Assembly (NCBI RefSeq): GCF_900095135.1
Contig: NZ_LT605205.1
Span: forward strand, 3,162,001-3,226,000
Source of the DNA: Proteiniphilum saccharofermentans
GTDB taxonomy: Bacteria > Bacteroidota > Bacteroidia > Bacteroidales > Dysgonomonadaceae
DNA length: 64,000 bases
Direction: 5' to 3'
Each line of letters begins with the position of its first letter. Position 1 is the stretch's first letter. The position numbers were made by a program, and so were the translations under genes. Shown in pieces: positions 19,286 through 28,277 of this stretch. Under the pieces are notes generated by a model that did not search any database, was not told the origin of the DNA, and worked only from the letters and a program-made list of their open reading frames with translations.

Positions 19286-20371
19286 ATGAAATTGAAGAGG
19301 ATTATGTTCAGGATAAAGATCAGACCGTACAACCTCCTGTTCAAACGACCGGCAGGTACATCGAGAGGTGTTTATACCGACCACAAGGTATGGTATGTCG
19401 TTTTTCAGGACGAAGAGGATAAATCTCATTTCGGGATAGGTGAATGTGCGCCGCTCCATGACCTCAGTTGTGATTATACTCCGGATTACGTTGAGACGCT
19501 GACCGCTCTCTGTAAAATAACGGAAGAAAAACAGCAGGTCGACACGGAATTATTGCGTAACTACCCATCAATTCTTTTCGGATTGGAGACGGCTATGCGG
19601 CACTATCAACAACGGACATGGCAGTTATGGGATGCACCGTTCAGTCGCGGAGAAGATGGTATCACCATTAACGGGCTTGTCTGGATGGGAGATCATGCCT
19701 CCATGATGGCACAGATAGAATCCTTATTGTCAACAGGGTTCCGTTGTATCAAACTCAAAATCGGGGCGATCGGTTTCGAGCGGGAGCTCGATCTGCTGCG
19801 TTTCATTCGAAGTCATTACACCTCAAAGGAAACGACTTTGCGCGTGGATGCCAACGGGAACTTTGAATATAACAGGGTATTGGACAAGCTCCATCAATTA
19901 GCCGAACTCGATATCCATTCCATCGAACAGCCTATTCCGGCAGGACAATGGCAGAAAATGGCAGGATTATGCGCCTCCACTCCCCTACCCATCGCACTGG
20001 ATGAAGAATTGATTGGAGTAAATGATCCTTCCCAAAAGAGAATATTGCTGGAAACAATCCGTCCTCAATATATTATACTAAAACCATCCCTGCATGGAGG
20101 TATAGCCGGATGCACCGAATGGATCGAACTGGCCGGCGAAATGAACATAGCATGGTGGATCACATCGGCGTTGGAATCGAATATAGGACTCAATAGTATC
20201 GCACAGTGGTGCTCTTTATTCAACAATCCGTTACCACAAGGACTAGGTACAGGCACTTTGTACACGAACAATATCCCCATGCCTTTGGAGATCAGGGGGG
20301 ATCAGTTGTGGTTCGGGAAGGGAACCGGGGAGACTGAGGGACTTGGAGAATTACTAATTACCAATTACTAA
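19286..20371 (+). CDS. menC: o-Succinylbenzoate synthase MenC
   Basis: Enolase-superfamily enzyme that dehydrates SHCHC to o-succinylbenzoate. From 19286 it has 361 residues; an ATG at 19304 (MFRIKIRPYNL) is equally likely because homologues begin about there. Catalytic residues by motif, numbering from 19286: KLK with Lys156 and Lys158, metal ligands Asp188 (RVDANG), Glu214 (SIEQP) and Asp239 (ALDEE), and Lys266 (LKPS). The N-terminal capping domain includes GIGECAPLHDLS. It belongs to the menF-D-B-C-E run. Confidence 0.94.
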   Translation: MKLKRIMFRIKIRPYNLLFKRPAGTSRGVYTDHKVWYVVFQDEEDKSHFGIGECAPLHDLSCDYTPDYVETLTALCKITEEKQQVDTELLRNYPSILFGLETAMRHYQQRTWQLWDAPFSRGEDGITINGLVWMGDHASMMAQIESLLSTGFRCIKLKIGAIGFERELDLLRFIRSHYTSKETTLRVDANGNFEYNRVLDKLHQLAELDIHSIEQPIPAGQWQKMAGLCASTPLPIALDEELIGVNDPSQKRILLETIRPQYIILKPSLHGGIAGCTEWIELAGEMNIAWWITSALESNIGLNSIAQWCSLFNNPLPQGLGTGTLYTNNIPMPLEIRGDQLWFGKGTGETEGLGELLITNY

Positions 20372-20460
20372 TTACCAATGAATTCTAAACTTCTTACTTT
20401 AGACTTCTCAACTTCAGACTTCTTCTAATTTCTAACTTCCAACTTCTTATTTCTAAAAAA
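20350..20460. repeat. Low-complexity tract between menC and menE
   Basis: Begins inside the last codons of menC with ATTACTAATTACCAATTACT and continues as drifting words (CTTCTTACTTTAGACTTCTC, then AACTTCAGACTTCTTC). Such tracts recur in other spacers of this window. The repeat forms the last residues of MenC (ELLITNY), so it has eaten into the gene end. Confidence 0.6.
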
Positions 20461-21558
20461 ATGTCACAAATAAGCATAGAAGGCATAATTTACACTCCGG
20501 CAGATTTTACAGGTGACCAAATAGACGATTTTGCCGATAAATCGACCTTTCGCCGGCAACTATATCTGTTCCTGAAAGAGTGGTTCTCTAATTCTCCCAC
20601 ACTCCGCTTGCATACTTCCGGATCAACAGGGAAACCCAAAAAAATCGTTGTACGGAAAGAACAGATGCTGCAAAGCGCTAAAAGCACCTGCGGTTTCTTC
20701 GGTTTGGGAAAAGGAGACAGGGCTCTACTATGCTTGCCTTTAGAGTATATCGCAGGGAAGATGATGGTTGTCCGTGCCCTGTATGCGGGGTTGGACATCT
20801 ACCCGGTTGAGCCGTGCGGACATCCTCTTGCAGGGACAGTTATTCCGTTCGACTTTGCAGCGATGATACCGCTACAGGCCTACAATTCCCTTCAAACCAC
20901 AGAAGAAAAACAACGGTTATCCCGGATCAAACATCTGATCATCGGCGGAGGGGCAATAGATCAAACTCTCGAAAGAGAGCTAAAAATGTTTCCAAACGCG
21001 ATCTACTCTACCTACGGCATGACCGAAACCCTTTCACATATCGCCCTGCGCAGGATCAGCGGGGCCGAAGCCAGCAGCTATTATTCTCCCTTTCCATCCG
21101 TCAGGCTGGCATTATCCGAAGACAACAGGTTGATAGTAGATGCTCCTTTGGTGGCAGATGAACCATTCACAACCAATGACATTGCCGAACTTCGCCCGGA
21201 CAGTAGCTTCCGCATTATAGGAAGAATCGATAACGTGATCAATTCCGGTGGCATCAAAATACAGATAGAGGAGGTTGAGCAGGTTTTACAGCCTCATATC
21301 ACCGGGAATTTCGCGATTACTTCCATCCCCCACCCTAAATTAGGCGAAGCGATTATTCTTATGATAGAACAATCGGATGATCCGGGTTACGTGGAAAAAG
21401 CCATCAGACAACTCCTTCCCCGTCATCAGCAGCCATTGCTTATCCATATTGTTGAAACCATTCCACAAACAGGGAACGGCAAAACAGACCGCTTGGCGAT
21501 GAAGCAACTCGCAAAAAAGATTAATCTATCGTCACCGACAACAGGATATATCCATTAA
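20461..21558 (+). CDS. menE: o-Succinylbenzoate-CoA ligase MenE, short form
   Basis: Adenylate-forming enzyme that activates o-succinylbenzoate with ATP and CoA. The P-loop TSGSTGKPKK is at 52-61, the A5 motif is YGMTET, the A7/A8 hinge is GRIDNVINSGGIKI, and the catalytic lysine region near the end is TGNGKTDRLAMKQL. At 365 residues it is about 90 shorter than proteobacterial or Bacillus MenE, mainly by loss of N-terminal sequence before the P-loop, as is usual in Bacteroidota. The menaquinone run ends here. menA and menH are not in the window. Confidence 0.92.
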   Translation: MSQISIEGIIYTPADFTGDQIDDFADKSTFRRQLYLFLKEWFSNSPTLRLHTSGSTGKPKKIVVRKEQMLQSAKSTCGFFGLGKGDRALLCLPLEYIAGKMMVVRALYAGLDIYPVEPCGHPLAGTVIPFDFAAMIPLQAYNSLQTTEEKQRLSRIKHLIIGGGAIDQTLERELKMFPNAIYSTYGMTETLSHIALRRISGAEASSYYSPFPSVRLALSEDNRLIVDAPLVADEPFTTNDIAELRPDSSFRIIGRIDNVINSGGIKIQIEEVEQVLQPHITGNFAITSIPHPKLGEAIILMIEQSDDPGYVEKAIRQLLPRHQQPLLIHIVETIPQTGNGKTDRLAMKQLAKKINLSSPTTGYIH

Positions 21559-21563
21559 TTTTG

Positions 21564-21571
21564 TATTTTTG
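21564..21571 (+). promoter_or_regulatory. -7 box for dapB
   Basis: TATTTTTG begins 6 bp after the menE stop and 29 bp before the dapB ATG, followed by AAAAGGA as a likely ribosome binding site. The -33 element would fall inside menE and is not clear. Confidence 0.5.
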
Positions 21572-21599
21572 CCTATGATTTAAATAATAAAAGGATAAA

Positions 21600-22325
21600 A
21601 TGAAGATAGCACTTATCGGTTACGGAAAAATGGGGCATGAGATCGAAAAAATCGCCCGTGAAAGAGGTCATGAGATAGTATGCATCATCGATATGGACGA
21701 GGAGGAAAAGTTCGATTCTTCCGAATTCAAGGGTGCAGAGGTAGCGATTGAATTCACCTCTCCCGAAAGTGCTTTACGCAATTATCGACAAGCATTTGCC
21801 GCCGGAATACCTGTGGTGTCGGGAACAACGGGATGGCTTGCACACCTCGATGAAATCAAAGAAGCATGTGGGAAAAACGGGAAAACATTTTTCTATGCTT
21901 CTAACTTCAGCTTGGGTGTTAATATCTTCTTCGCGTTGAACAAATATCTTGCGGGACTGATGAACCACTACCCCGGTTACGATGTACGTATGGAGGAAAC
22001 CCACCATATCCATAAGTTGGACGCGCCAAGTGGGACAGCTATTACCCTGGCAGAAGGTATCCTTGCCAATATCGACAGGAAAGAAGGATGGGCTTTGGAT
22101 AACGATGCACTGGACAAAGATACTTTGCGTATCGATGCTTTTAGGGAAGGAGAAGTACCGGGCATCCATTCGGTGATTTATGAATCCGACGCAGATCTTA
22201 TCCGTATCACACATGATGCAAAAAACCGGAAAGGTTTCGCCCTCGGAGCAGTACTCGCCGCGGAGTTTACCAAAGGGAAGAAAGGTTTCCTTACAATGGA
22301 AGACCTGTTGGATTTCACCCGTTAA
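21600..22325 (+). CDS. dapB: 4-Hydroxy-tetrahydrodipicolinate reductase DapB
   Basis: NAD(P)H-dependent step of lysine and diaminopimelate synthesis. 241 residues, slightly short, as in Bacteroidota. N-terminal nucleotide-binding GYGKMG at 8-13. Substrate and catalytic region ETHHIHKLDAPSGTA with the His-His pair and the Lys used as general acid. C-terminal GAVLAAEFTKGKKGFLTMED. It is followed by lepB on the same strand after 80 bp. Confidence 0.97.
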   Translation: MKIALIGYGKMGHEIEKIARERGHEIVCIIDMDEEEKFDSSEFKGAEVAIEFTSPESALRNYRQAFAAGIPVVSGTTGWLAHLDEIKEACGKNGKTFFYASNFSLGVNIFFALNKYLAGLMNHYPGYDVRMEETHHIHKLDAPSGTAITLAEGILANIDRKEGWALDNDALDKDTLRIDAFREGEVPGIHSVIYESDADLIRITHDAKNRKGFALGAVLAAEFTKGKKGFLTMEDLLDFTR

Positions 22326-22405
22326 AACATCAGACGTATCATAATTGCAAATGTGTTCGACACAAAACAGAATCCGGATAATATGATTAATGAAATTGAA
22401 ATAAA

Positions 22406-23929
22406 ATGAGCAATAAACCTTCTCAAAATCAACAGGCTAAAAATGCCACAACGCCCCATTCCAGTTTAGCCACGAGGTTTTCAAATGCCTCACGCCGGCA
22501 ATTGGTATGGTTTGCCATATGGGTAATAGCTACCATACTGTTCTCCCTATGGGCCGGTTCACCCTGGATATTGCTTTTTATCTTGCTATTCTTTGATATT
22601 TATATCACCAAATTCGTACCCTGGTCGTTCTGGAAACAGTCGAAGAACAGCGCCTTCAGAAAAACCATGGAATGGGTGGATGCTATCCTGTTTGCGTTGA
22701 TAGCCGTCTATTTCATCAATACCTTCTTTTTTCAGAATTACCAGATCCCCACTTCATCACTTGAGAAATCCCTGCTGGTGGGTGATTTCCTGGCTGTAAG
22801 CAAACTGAGTTACGGTCCCCGTGCACCCATCACCCCGTTGTCGTTCCCACTTGCCCAGCATACCATGCCGGTAGTCGGCGGAAAATCATATATTGAAAAG
22901 CCGCAGTGGAAATACAGGCGTTTAAAAGGATTTGGCAAAGTGAAAAGAAACGATATCGTGGTATTTAACTTCCCTACCGGCGATACAGTAGCACTGAACC
23001 GGCAGTCGGAAGATTTCTACTCGCTAGTAAAAAGGAATCCCAATGGTATCAACGGTGTCCGGGCTGATAAACGCACCTACGGAGATATTATTTACCGTCC
23101 GGTGGACCGACGGGAGAATTATGTAAAGAGATGTATAGGTCTTCCGGGGGAGACCATCCAGATGAAAAACGACTCTGTATTCATCGACGGTACTTTCCTC
23201 CCTAACCCCCGCCTCTCTCAACACTCTTACATGATACATACCGACGGGACTATCATTTCTCCCGATGTTTTCAAGGAGTTAGGTATCAACAAAGCCGATT
23301 ATTTAATATATGATGCTTACGGGCAGATAGTAATCCACTCGCAGGACCTGACCGGAGCAGATAGTCTGAGTATGGCCTGGAGCGGATTGCATCCACGCAA
23401 TGGCAATAATGGAAGAGTTTATTTTAATATAGCTCTTACTGATGAAATGGTGGTGCAACTAAAAGCCAAACCGTTTGTCTGGGATGTAATCAAAGAGAAG
23501 GAACAACGGGGAATGGGCTACTATTACCCAATCAACTATGAGACCGGATGGACGCGCGATACTTTCGGCCCGTTGTGGATTCCCCAAAAAGGTGCGACCA
23601 TCAATTTCGATACTGATACTGATTTCAAGGTAGCCGCATACGAACGGTGCATCAAGAATTATGAGGGCAACGACTTTGCCTATCGCGACGGTAAAGTATT
23701 TGTCAACGGGCAGGCAGTCGACTCTTATACTTTCAAGTTCGACTATTATTTTATGATGGGAGACAACCGCCATAACTCCGCCGATTCCCGCGTATGGGGA
23801 TTTGTCCCTGAAGACCATATCGTAGGTCAACCAATCCTTATCTGGCTATCTCTGGAAAAAGACAACAACTGGTTCAACGGAAAGATAAGATGGAAGAGGT
23901 TGTTCCGTAGCGCCAAGATACCGGCATAA
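22406..23929 (+). CDS. lepB: Signal peptidase I LepB, long Bacteroidales form
   Basis: Cleaves signal peptides of exported proteins at the outer face of the inner membrane. Two hydrophobic segments lie at about 33-70 and one at 91-109. The Ser/Lys dyad is Ser118 (IPTSSLEKSLLVGDF) and Lys241 (YVKRCIGLPGE). The C-terminal box is MGDNRHNSADSR near 446. At 507 residues it is much longer than the 324-residue E. coli enzyme. The extra length is an insertion between the Lys box and the MGDN box, plus about 40 residues between the Ser and Lys boxes. Confidence 0.95.
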   Translation: MSNKPSQNQQAKNATTPHSSLATRFSNASRRQLVWFAIWVIATILFSLWAGSPWILLFILLFFDIYITKFVPWSFWKQSKNSAFRKTMEWVDAILFALIAVYFINTFFFQNYQIPTSSLEKSLLVGDFLAVSKLSYGPRAPITPLSFPLAQHTMPVVGGKSYIEKPQWKYRRLKGFGKVKRNDIVVFNFPTGDTVALNRQSEDFYSLVKRNPNGINGVRADKRTYGDIIYRPVDRRENYVKRCIGLPGETIQMKNDSVFIDGTFLPNPRLSQHSYMIHTDGTIISPDVFKELGINKADYLIYDAYGQIVIHSQDLTGADSLSMAWSGLHPRNGNNGRVYFNIALTDEMVVQLKAKPFVWDVIKEKEQRGMGYYYPINYETGWTRDTFGPLWIPQKGATINFDTDTDFKVAAYERCIKNYEGNDFAYRDGKVFVNGQAVDSYTFKFDYYFMMGDNRHNSADSRVWGFVPEDHIVGQPILIWLSLEKDNNWFNGKIRWKRLFRSAKIPA

Positions 23930-23959
23930 AGGACGATTTATTGATCCCTGCAAGTCGGG

Positions 23960-23989
23960 ACTACTTGTCCCGATTCATCGGGAAGTAGT
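23960..23989. repeat. Strong palindromic hairpin after lepB
   Basis: ACTACT (23960-23965) pairs with AGTAGT (23984-23989), and TCCCGAT (23968-23974) pairs with ATCGGGA (23977-23983) around a 2-nt loop, leaving a 2-nt bulge. There is no T-run after it, so it is not a classical terminator. It lies 30 bp past the lepB stop and may stabilise the 3' end. Confidence 0.6.
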
Positions 23990-24003
23990 GATAATGTGTT
24001 GAT

Positions 24004-24654
24004 ATGATGATATTTCTTCCCTCTTTCTATCTGGCTCCGGTCGAATATTATGCAGCACTTTTTCATGCCGAAAATGCGATTATCGAGATTCAGGACAATT
24101 ACCGGAAGCAGTCATATCGTAACCGTTGCATCATCGGCGGGGCAAACGGTCCCTTGGCCCTGAGTATCCCGGTGGAGAAGCCGGAAAAAGGAAAAAGCCG
24201 GATGAAGGATATACGTATCGCGGAACATGGCGACTGGCGGCATTTGCATTGGAATGCCATTGTTTCGGCGTACAATTCTACTCCCTTTTTTCAATATTTC
24301 GAAGAGGATTTCCGATCTTTCTACGAAAAAAAATACCGATTCCTGCACGACTTTAACGAATCATTACGCCTGCTTGTCTGTGGTTTCATCGGTATTGAGA
24401 CACCTTGCAGTTATACTCCGGAATATGTGAAAGAGACTTCTCCAAATACGATCGATCTACGTGAAGCCATAGATCCTAAAAGACCTTCCTCCTATGAAAC
24501 ACAGGCATATTACCAGGTTTTTGCTGAAAAATGGGGATTTATTCCAAATCTGAGTATCATCGACATGCTTTTTAACCTTGGTAACGAAACAAGGCTTTAC
24601 TTGATCAAATATCCCTACATACCGGATAACTTGCCGAAAATAACGAATTCATGA
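24004..24654 (+). CDS. WbqC-family protein
   Basis: 216 residues with the WbqC layout: N-terminal FLPSFYLAPVEYYAALFHA, then NRCIIGGANGPLALSIPVE, DWRHLHWNAIVSAYNSTPFF and a C-terminal FIPNLSIIDMLFNLGNET. WbqC proteins occur in O-antigen and other sugar-modification loci and may be acyl- or amino-transferase-like, but no reaction is proven that I can name with confidence. It sits between lepB and gltX, just before a surface-glycan cluster. The start is taken at 24004, with 24001 too far for a different frame. Confidence 0.8.
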   Translation: MMIFLPSFYLAPVEYYAALFHAENAIIEIQDNYRKQSYRNRCIIGGANGPLALSIPVEKPEKGKSRMKDIRIAEHGDWRHLHWNAIVSAYNSTPFFQYFEEDFRSFYEKKYRFLHDFNESLRLLVCGFIGIETPCSYTPEYVKETSPNTIDLREAIDPKRPSSYETQAYYQVFAEKWGFIPNLSIIDMLFNLGNETRLYLIKYPYIPDNLPKITNS

Positions 24655-24693
24655 TAGATATCGGCTTTATTTCAATTCATCACCATTTTTTCC

Positions 24694-24701
24694 TACTTTT
24701 G
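24694..24701 (+). promoter_or_regulatory. -7 box for gltX
   Basis: TACTTTTG fits the TAnnTTTG consensus and lies about 80 bp before the gltX ATG. No clear -33 TTTG is visible upstream. Confidence 0.45.
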
Positions 24702-24780
24702 TAGGCTGAAGAAACAAGAGGTGTGCTCTTGACAGGATATATCAGTAAATGAACACTTTCTGAATTTGAATAAAACAATT

Positions 24781-26298
24781 ATGACGCATCACAAGACAAG
24801 GGTACGCTTTGCCCCCAGCCCCACAGGCCCGCTGCATATCGGCGGGGTGCGCACGGCACTATACAACTATCTCTTTGCCAAACAACAGGGAGGAGATTTT
24901 ATCCTGCGAATTGAAGATACTGACTCTTCCCGGTTTGTGCCGGGTGCGGAAGAGTATATCCAGGAAACATTCGACTGGTTGGGTCTTCCGTTTGACGAAA
25001 GCCCACTGAAAGGAGGAAGCTACGGGCCCTATAAACAGTCTCAACGAAAAGAGATCTACAAACAATATGTCAATGCTTTGCTTGATAAAGGGGCAGCCTA
25101 TATCGCGTTCGACACACCGGAAGAGCTGGAAGCTAAAAGGGCGGAAATCTCTAATTTCCAGTATGACGCTTCTACCAGGGGTAAGATGCGTAACTCGCTT
25201 ACGTTATCGGAAGAAGAGACTGTATCTTTGATAAAATCGGGTACACAATATGTTGTCCGCATTAAGATAGAGCCGAACCAGGAGATTATTGTCGACGATA
25301 TGATCCGGGGCAAGGTAGTTATCAACTCTTCGGTACTTGACGACAAGGTGATCTATAAATCAGCGGATGAACTACCTACCTATCACCTGGCCAATGTGGT
25401 GGATGACCACCTGATGGAAATAACCCATGTGATTCGTGGAGAGGAATGGCTTCCTTCGGCTCCCTTGCATGTATGGCTTTACCGAAGCTTAGGATGGGAA
25501 GACGATATGCCAAAATTTGCCCACCTGCCGCTCCTGCTTAAACCGGAAGGAAACGGCAAACTGAGTAAACGCGATGGAGACCGTCTTGGCTTCCCCGTCT
25601 TTCCGCTACAATGGAATGACCCGAAAAGCGGTGAGATCTCATCAGGCTACCGCGAAAGCGGCTATCTAGCGGAAGCGGTCATCAATTTCCTTGCTTTTCT
25701 GGGATGGAATCCGGGTACGGAGCAGGAGATATTTTCCCTCAATGAGCTGGTGCAGGCATTCTCTTTCGAGAGATGCAGTAAAAACGGCGCTAAGTTCGAT
25801 GTAGAAAAAGCCAAATGGTACAACCATCAGTATATCCTCAGAATGTCAGACAGCGATCTGGCAAAACTGTTTATGCCGGTCTTAGGAGAAAAGGGGATTT
25901 CAGTCTCCAATGACATGGTGGTAAAGGCGATTAGGCTGGTAAAAGAACGCATTCATTTTATCGGTGAACTATGGGACCAATCATACTTTTTCTTCGTGGC
26001 ACCCACCGGGTATGATGAAAAAACGGTGAAAAAACGCTGGAAAGAAGAGACTCCTGCGCAGATGAAGCAATTAGCAGCATTGCTTGAAGGAACAGACGAC
26101 TTTTCTGCAAAAAACCAGGAGAAAACTGTAATGGATTGGATCCAACAGAACCAATTACATACCGGAAACGTTATGAATGCATTCCGGTTGGCCATCGTAG
26201 GTGCAGGAAAAGGGCCGCATATGTTCGACATTACCGAAGTGATTGGTAAAGAGGAAACACTCCACCGTTTGGAACAGGCAATATCTACTCTGCCGTAA
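24781..26298 (+). CDS. gltX: Glutamyl-tRNA synthetase GltX
   Basis: Charges tRNA-Glu. Starting at the ATG at 24781 it has 505 residues; the frame extends upstream only to a TTG at 24766. Class I motifs: HIGH-equivalent HIGG at 19-22 within [12 protein letters not shown], and the KMSKS-equivalent KLSKR at 260-264. The C-terminal anticodon-binding region includes [18 protein letters not shown]. The Stealth-type gene follows after 27 bp on the same strand and may be read from the same promoter. Confidence 0.97.
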   Translation: MTHHKTRVRFAPSPTGPLHIGGVRTALYNYLFAKQQGGDFILRIEDTDSSRFVPGAEEYIQETFDWLGLPFDESPLKGGSYGPYKQSQRKEIYKQYVNALLDKGAAYIAFDTPEELEAKRAEISNFQYDASTRGKMRNSLTLSEEETVSLIKSGTQYVVRIKIEPNQEIIVDDMIRGKVVINSSVLDDKVIYKSADELPTYHLANVVDDHLMEITHVIRGEEWLPSAPLHVWLYRSLGWEDDMPKFAHLPLLLKPEGNGKLSKRDGDRLGFPVFPLQWNDPKSGEISSGYRESGYLAEAVINFLAFLGWNPGTEQEIFSLNELVQAFSFERCSKNGAKFDVEKAKWYNHQYILRMSDSDLAKLFMPVLGEKGISVSNDMVVKAIRLVKERIHFIGELWDQSYFFFVAPTGYDEKTVKKRWKEETPAQMKQLAALLEGTDDFSAKNQEKTVMDWIQQNQLHTGNVMNAFRLAIVGAGKGPHMFDITEVIGKEETLHRLEQAISTLP

Positions 26299-26325
26299 AG
26301 GTAAATTTAATTCTGTATAACAGCA

Positions 26326-27318
26326 ATGGATATCGATTTTGTGATTACCTGGGTTGATATGGACGACCCGCAATGGAAAGCCGATTTCACCAAATATTCG
26401 GGTAAAATCGACAACTCGAAGAATGAGGTTTCCGAAGCCCGTTTCCGTGACTATGGCTTTCTGAAATATTGGTTCAGAGGGGTAGAGAAATTTGCGCCAT
26501 GGGTGAGGAAAATACATTTCGTCACCTGTGGTCAAAAGCCGGAATGGCTCAATCCCGATCACCCCAAGCTTGCCCTGGTAAATCACAGTGACTATATCCC
26601 CACCAAGTTTTTACCCGTATTCAACTCTTCACTTATAGAGATATATCTTCATAAAATCCCTGACCTGGCTGATCGTTTTGTTTACTTCAACGATGATTTC
26701 TTTATCATCAACCATATAGGAGAGGATCGTTTTTATACCAATGGGTTACCCAATGATATTGCCGCATTCCGCTACAATTCAGGAATGGGATTATGGTCGA
26801 AATGCCTGAAGAACAATATCAGGATTATCAACGAAAGGTTTGATAAACATGAAGTGCTACAACGCGATCAGGATAAATGGTTTCATCCTTCCTACGGTAA
26901 AAAAGCTAATCTGACGCGATTACTGAGACCTTATGGAAAGTTTGTGACACTTATCACGCCGCATAATGCCCAACCCTACCTCAAGTCGACTTTTGAAGAG
27001 GTCTGGGACTATGCCGGGGACAAATTGACTGCGGTATCGACTAACCGCTTTCGGAGCCCGGAGGATTATACTCAGGAACTGTTCCGTACCTGGCAGATCT
27101 GCCGGTCTAACTTCGAACCCTACAATACCTACAAGAATACAAAAATGTTCCCGCTCGTACTACGATCCAAGCAGGCGATAAAAGCTATCTACGATCAGAG
27201 TTATAAATTGATCTGCCTCAACGACAACGCCCATATCAGGAATTATACCCGGGTGATGCAGGAGATAGAAAAGGCATTTGAAACTATCTTACCGGAAAAA
27301 TCCTGGTTTGAATTATAG
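26326..27318 (+). CDS. Stealth-family sugar-phosphate transferase
   Basis: 330 residues with the conserved blocks of Stealth proteins, which transfer hexose-1-phosphate to build phosphodiester-linked surface polysaccharides. CR1 is IDFVITWVDMDDPQW at 3-17. CR2 includes VRKIHFVTCGQKPEW, NSSLIEIYLHKIPDLAD and VYFNDDFF. CR3 includes LITPHNAQPYLKSTFEEVW. CR4 near the end includes CLNDN and FETILPEKSWFE. All four blocks appear present, so the enzyme should be active. The sugar is unknown. It lies 27 bp after gltX and 20 bp before a GT2 gene, and a paralogue is on the opposite strand at 28278-29219. Confidence 0.9.
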   Translation: MDIDFVITWVDMDDPQWKADFTKYSGKIDNSKNEVSEARFRDYGFLKYWFRGVEKFAPWVRKIHFVTCGQKPEWLNPDHPKLALVNHSDYIPTKFLPVFNSSLIEIYLHKIPDLADRFVYFNDDFFIINHIGEDRFYTNGLPNDIAAFRYNSGMGLWSKCLKNNIRIINERFDKHEVLQRDQDKWFHPSYGKKANLTRLLRPYGKFVTLITPHNAQPYLKSTFEEVWDYAGDKLTAVSTNRFRSPEDYTQELFRTWQICRSNFEPYNTYKNTKMFPLVLRSKQAIKAIYDQSYKLICLNDNAHIRNYTRVMQEIEKAFETILPEKSWFEL

Positions 27319-27338
27319 TCATATCCACACTCTATGCT

Positions 27339-28130
27339 ATGGAGAAAGAGCCATTAATTTCTGTTATCATCCCTGTCTATAACGGAGAGAAGTATATAAG
27401 GCCATGTATGGAAAACATGCTTAACCAATCGTATAAGAATCTGGAGATTATTGTCGTAAACGACGGTTCCACTGATCAGTCCGGAATTATCACACAAGAA
27501 TATCCGGTACAAGTGATCCATCTCGGGCAGAATCGGGGTTTGTCAGCAGCCAGAAATATCGGGATAGACACAGCCAAAGGTCAATATATTCATTTCATGG
27601 ACATAGATGATGCTGTTAATCCCGATTACTACAGGGAAATGGCGAAAGCTGTTAAGGAAACCGATGCTGACATAGCCTGCGGTGGTATGTGGAATGAAAG
27701 ATTCAATTATAAATCGCAACGCTTCAGGAAAACCAAAGTATATACCTCGACACACGATAAACTCAAAGCTACTTATGTCGGGAAATGGGGATATGTATGG
27801 CGATACCTTTTCAAAGTTGATTTTCTAAAAAAGCATAATTTGAGATTTGAGGAAGGACGTCTTGTGGAGGACCTTATATTCTCTTTTCATGCAGTATACT
27901 ATGCCGATAAATTAGTAGTCGTGCCCAATACTATCTATTTCTATTATAATTGGGAAAATTCCATATCAACAATCCGGGAGAAAGCACATCGTGAAAAATA
28001 TCGTCGGGATTGGCTTCATGCAAGATCCTATATTCTCAATTTTGCTGATGAACACAATTTTAAAATACCCGGAATTAACTCGGACAAGATCTCTTATATC
28101 TGGAGAAAATATATATCACGGCATTTTTGA
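27339..28130 (+). CDS. Family 2 glycosyltransferase
   Basis: 263 residues of the GT-A fold: VIIPVYNGEKYIRPC, IIVVNDGSTDQSG with the nucleotide-binding Asp, LGQNRGLSAARNIGIDTAKG, and the metal-binding MDIDDA. The acceptor-side motif near 187 is EGRLVEDLIFSF (ED pair). It is cytoplasmic with no membrane segment, and donor and acceptor sugars are unknown. It is the second gene of the plus-strand glycan pair and ends 147 bp before the tail of the opposing Stealth gene. The C-terminus is somewhat short for this subfamily. Confidence 0.9.
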   Translation: MEKEPLISVIIPVYNGEKYIRPCMENMLNQSYKNLEIIVVNDGSTDQSGIITQEYPVQVIHLGQNRGLSAARNIGIDTAKGQYIHFMDIDDAVNPDYYREMAKAVKETDADIACGGMWNERFNYKSQRFRKTKVYTSTHDKLKATYVGKWGYVWRYLFKVDFLKKHNLRFEEGRLVEDLIFSFHAVYYADKLVVVPNTIYFYYNWENSISTIREKAHREKYRRDWLHARSYILNFADEHNFKIPGINSDKISYIWRKYISRHF

Positions 28131-28277
28131 CAGGCTCTTTCCTGAAAAAGATTTACCCACCACCCTTACTCTTTTTACGCTCATCACGGGTAATGGGTTT
28201 CCATAAGTCATCTAAAATATCTCCGCTTTAGTTGCATACATATCGGATCAGGATGCAAAAGTTGAGGTGGGCAAGAA
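28131..28277. other. Convergent spacer with possible gene scars
   Basis: No complete gene. On the minus strand, about 28142-28205, a short frame reads DDLWKPITRDERKKSKGGG to a stop. On the plus strand, from about 28218, another protein-like frame reads ALVAYISDQDAKVEVGK and runs antisense into the Stealth gene. Neither has a start. They may be tails of genes lost when the cluster was rearranged. No terminator hairpin is evident. Confidence 0.3.
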
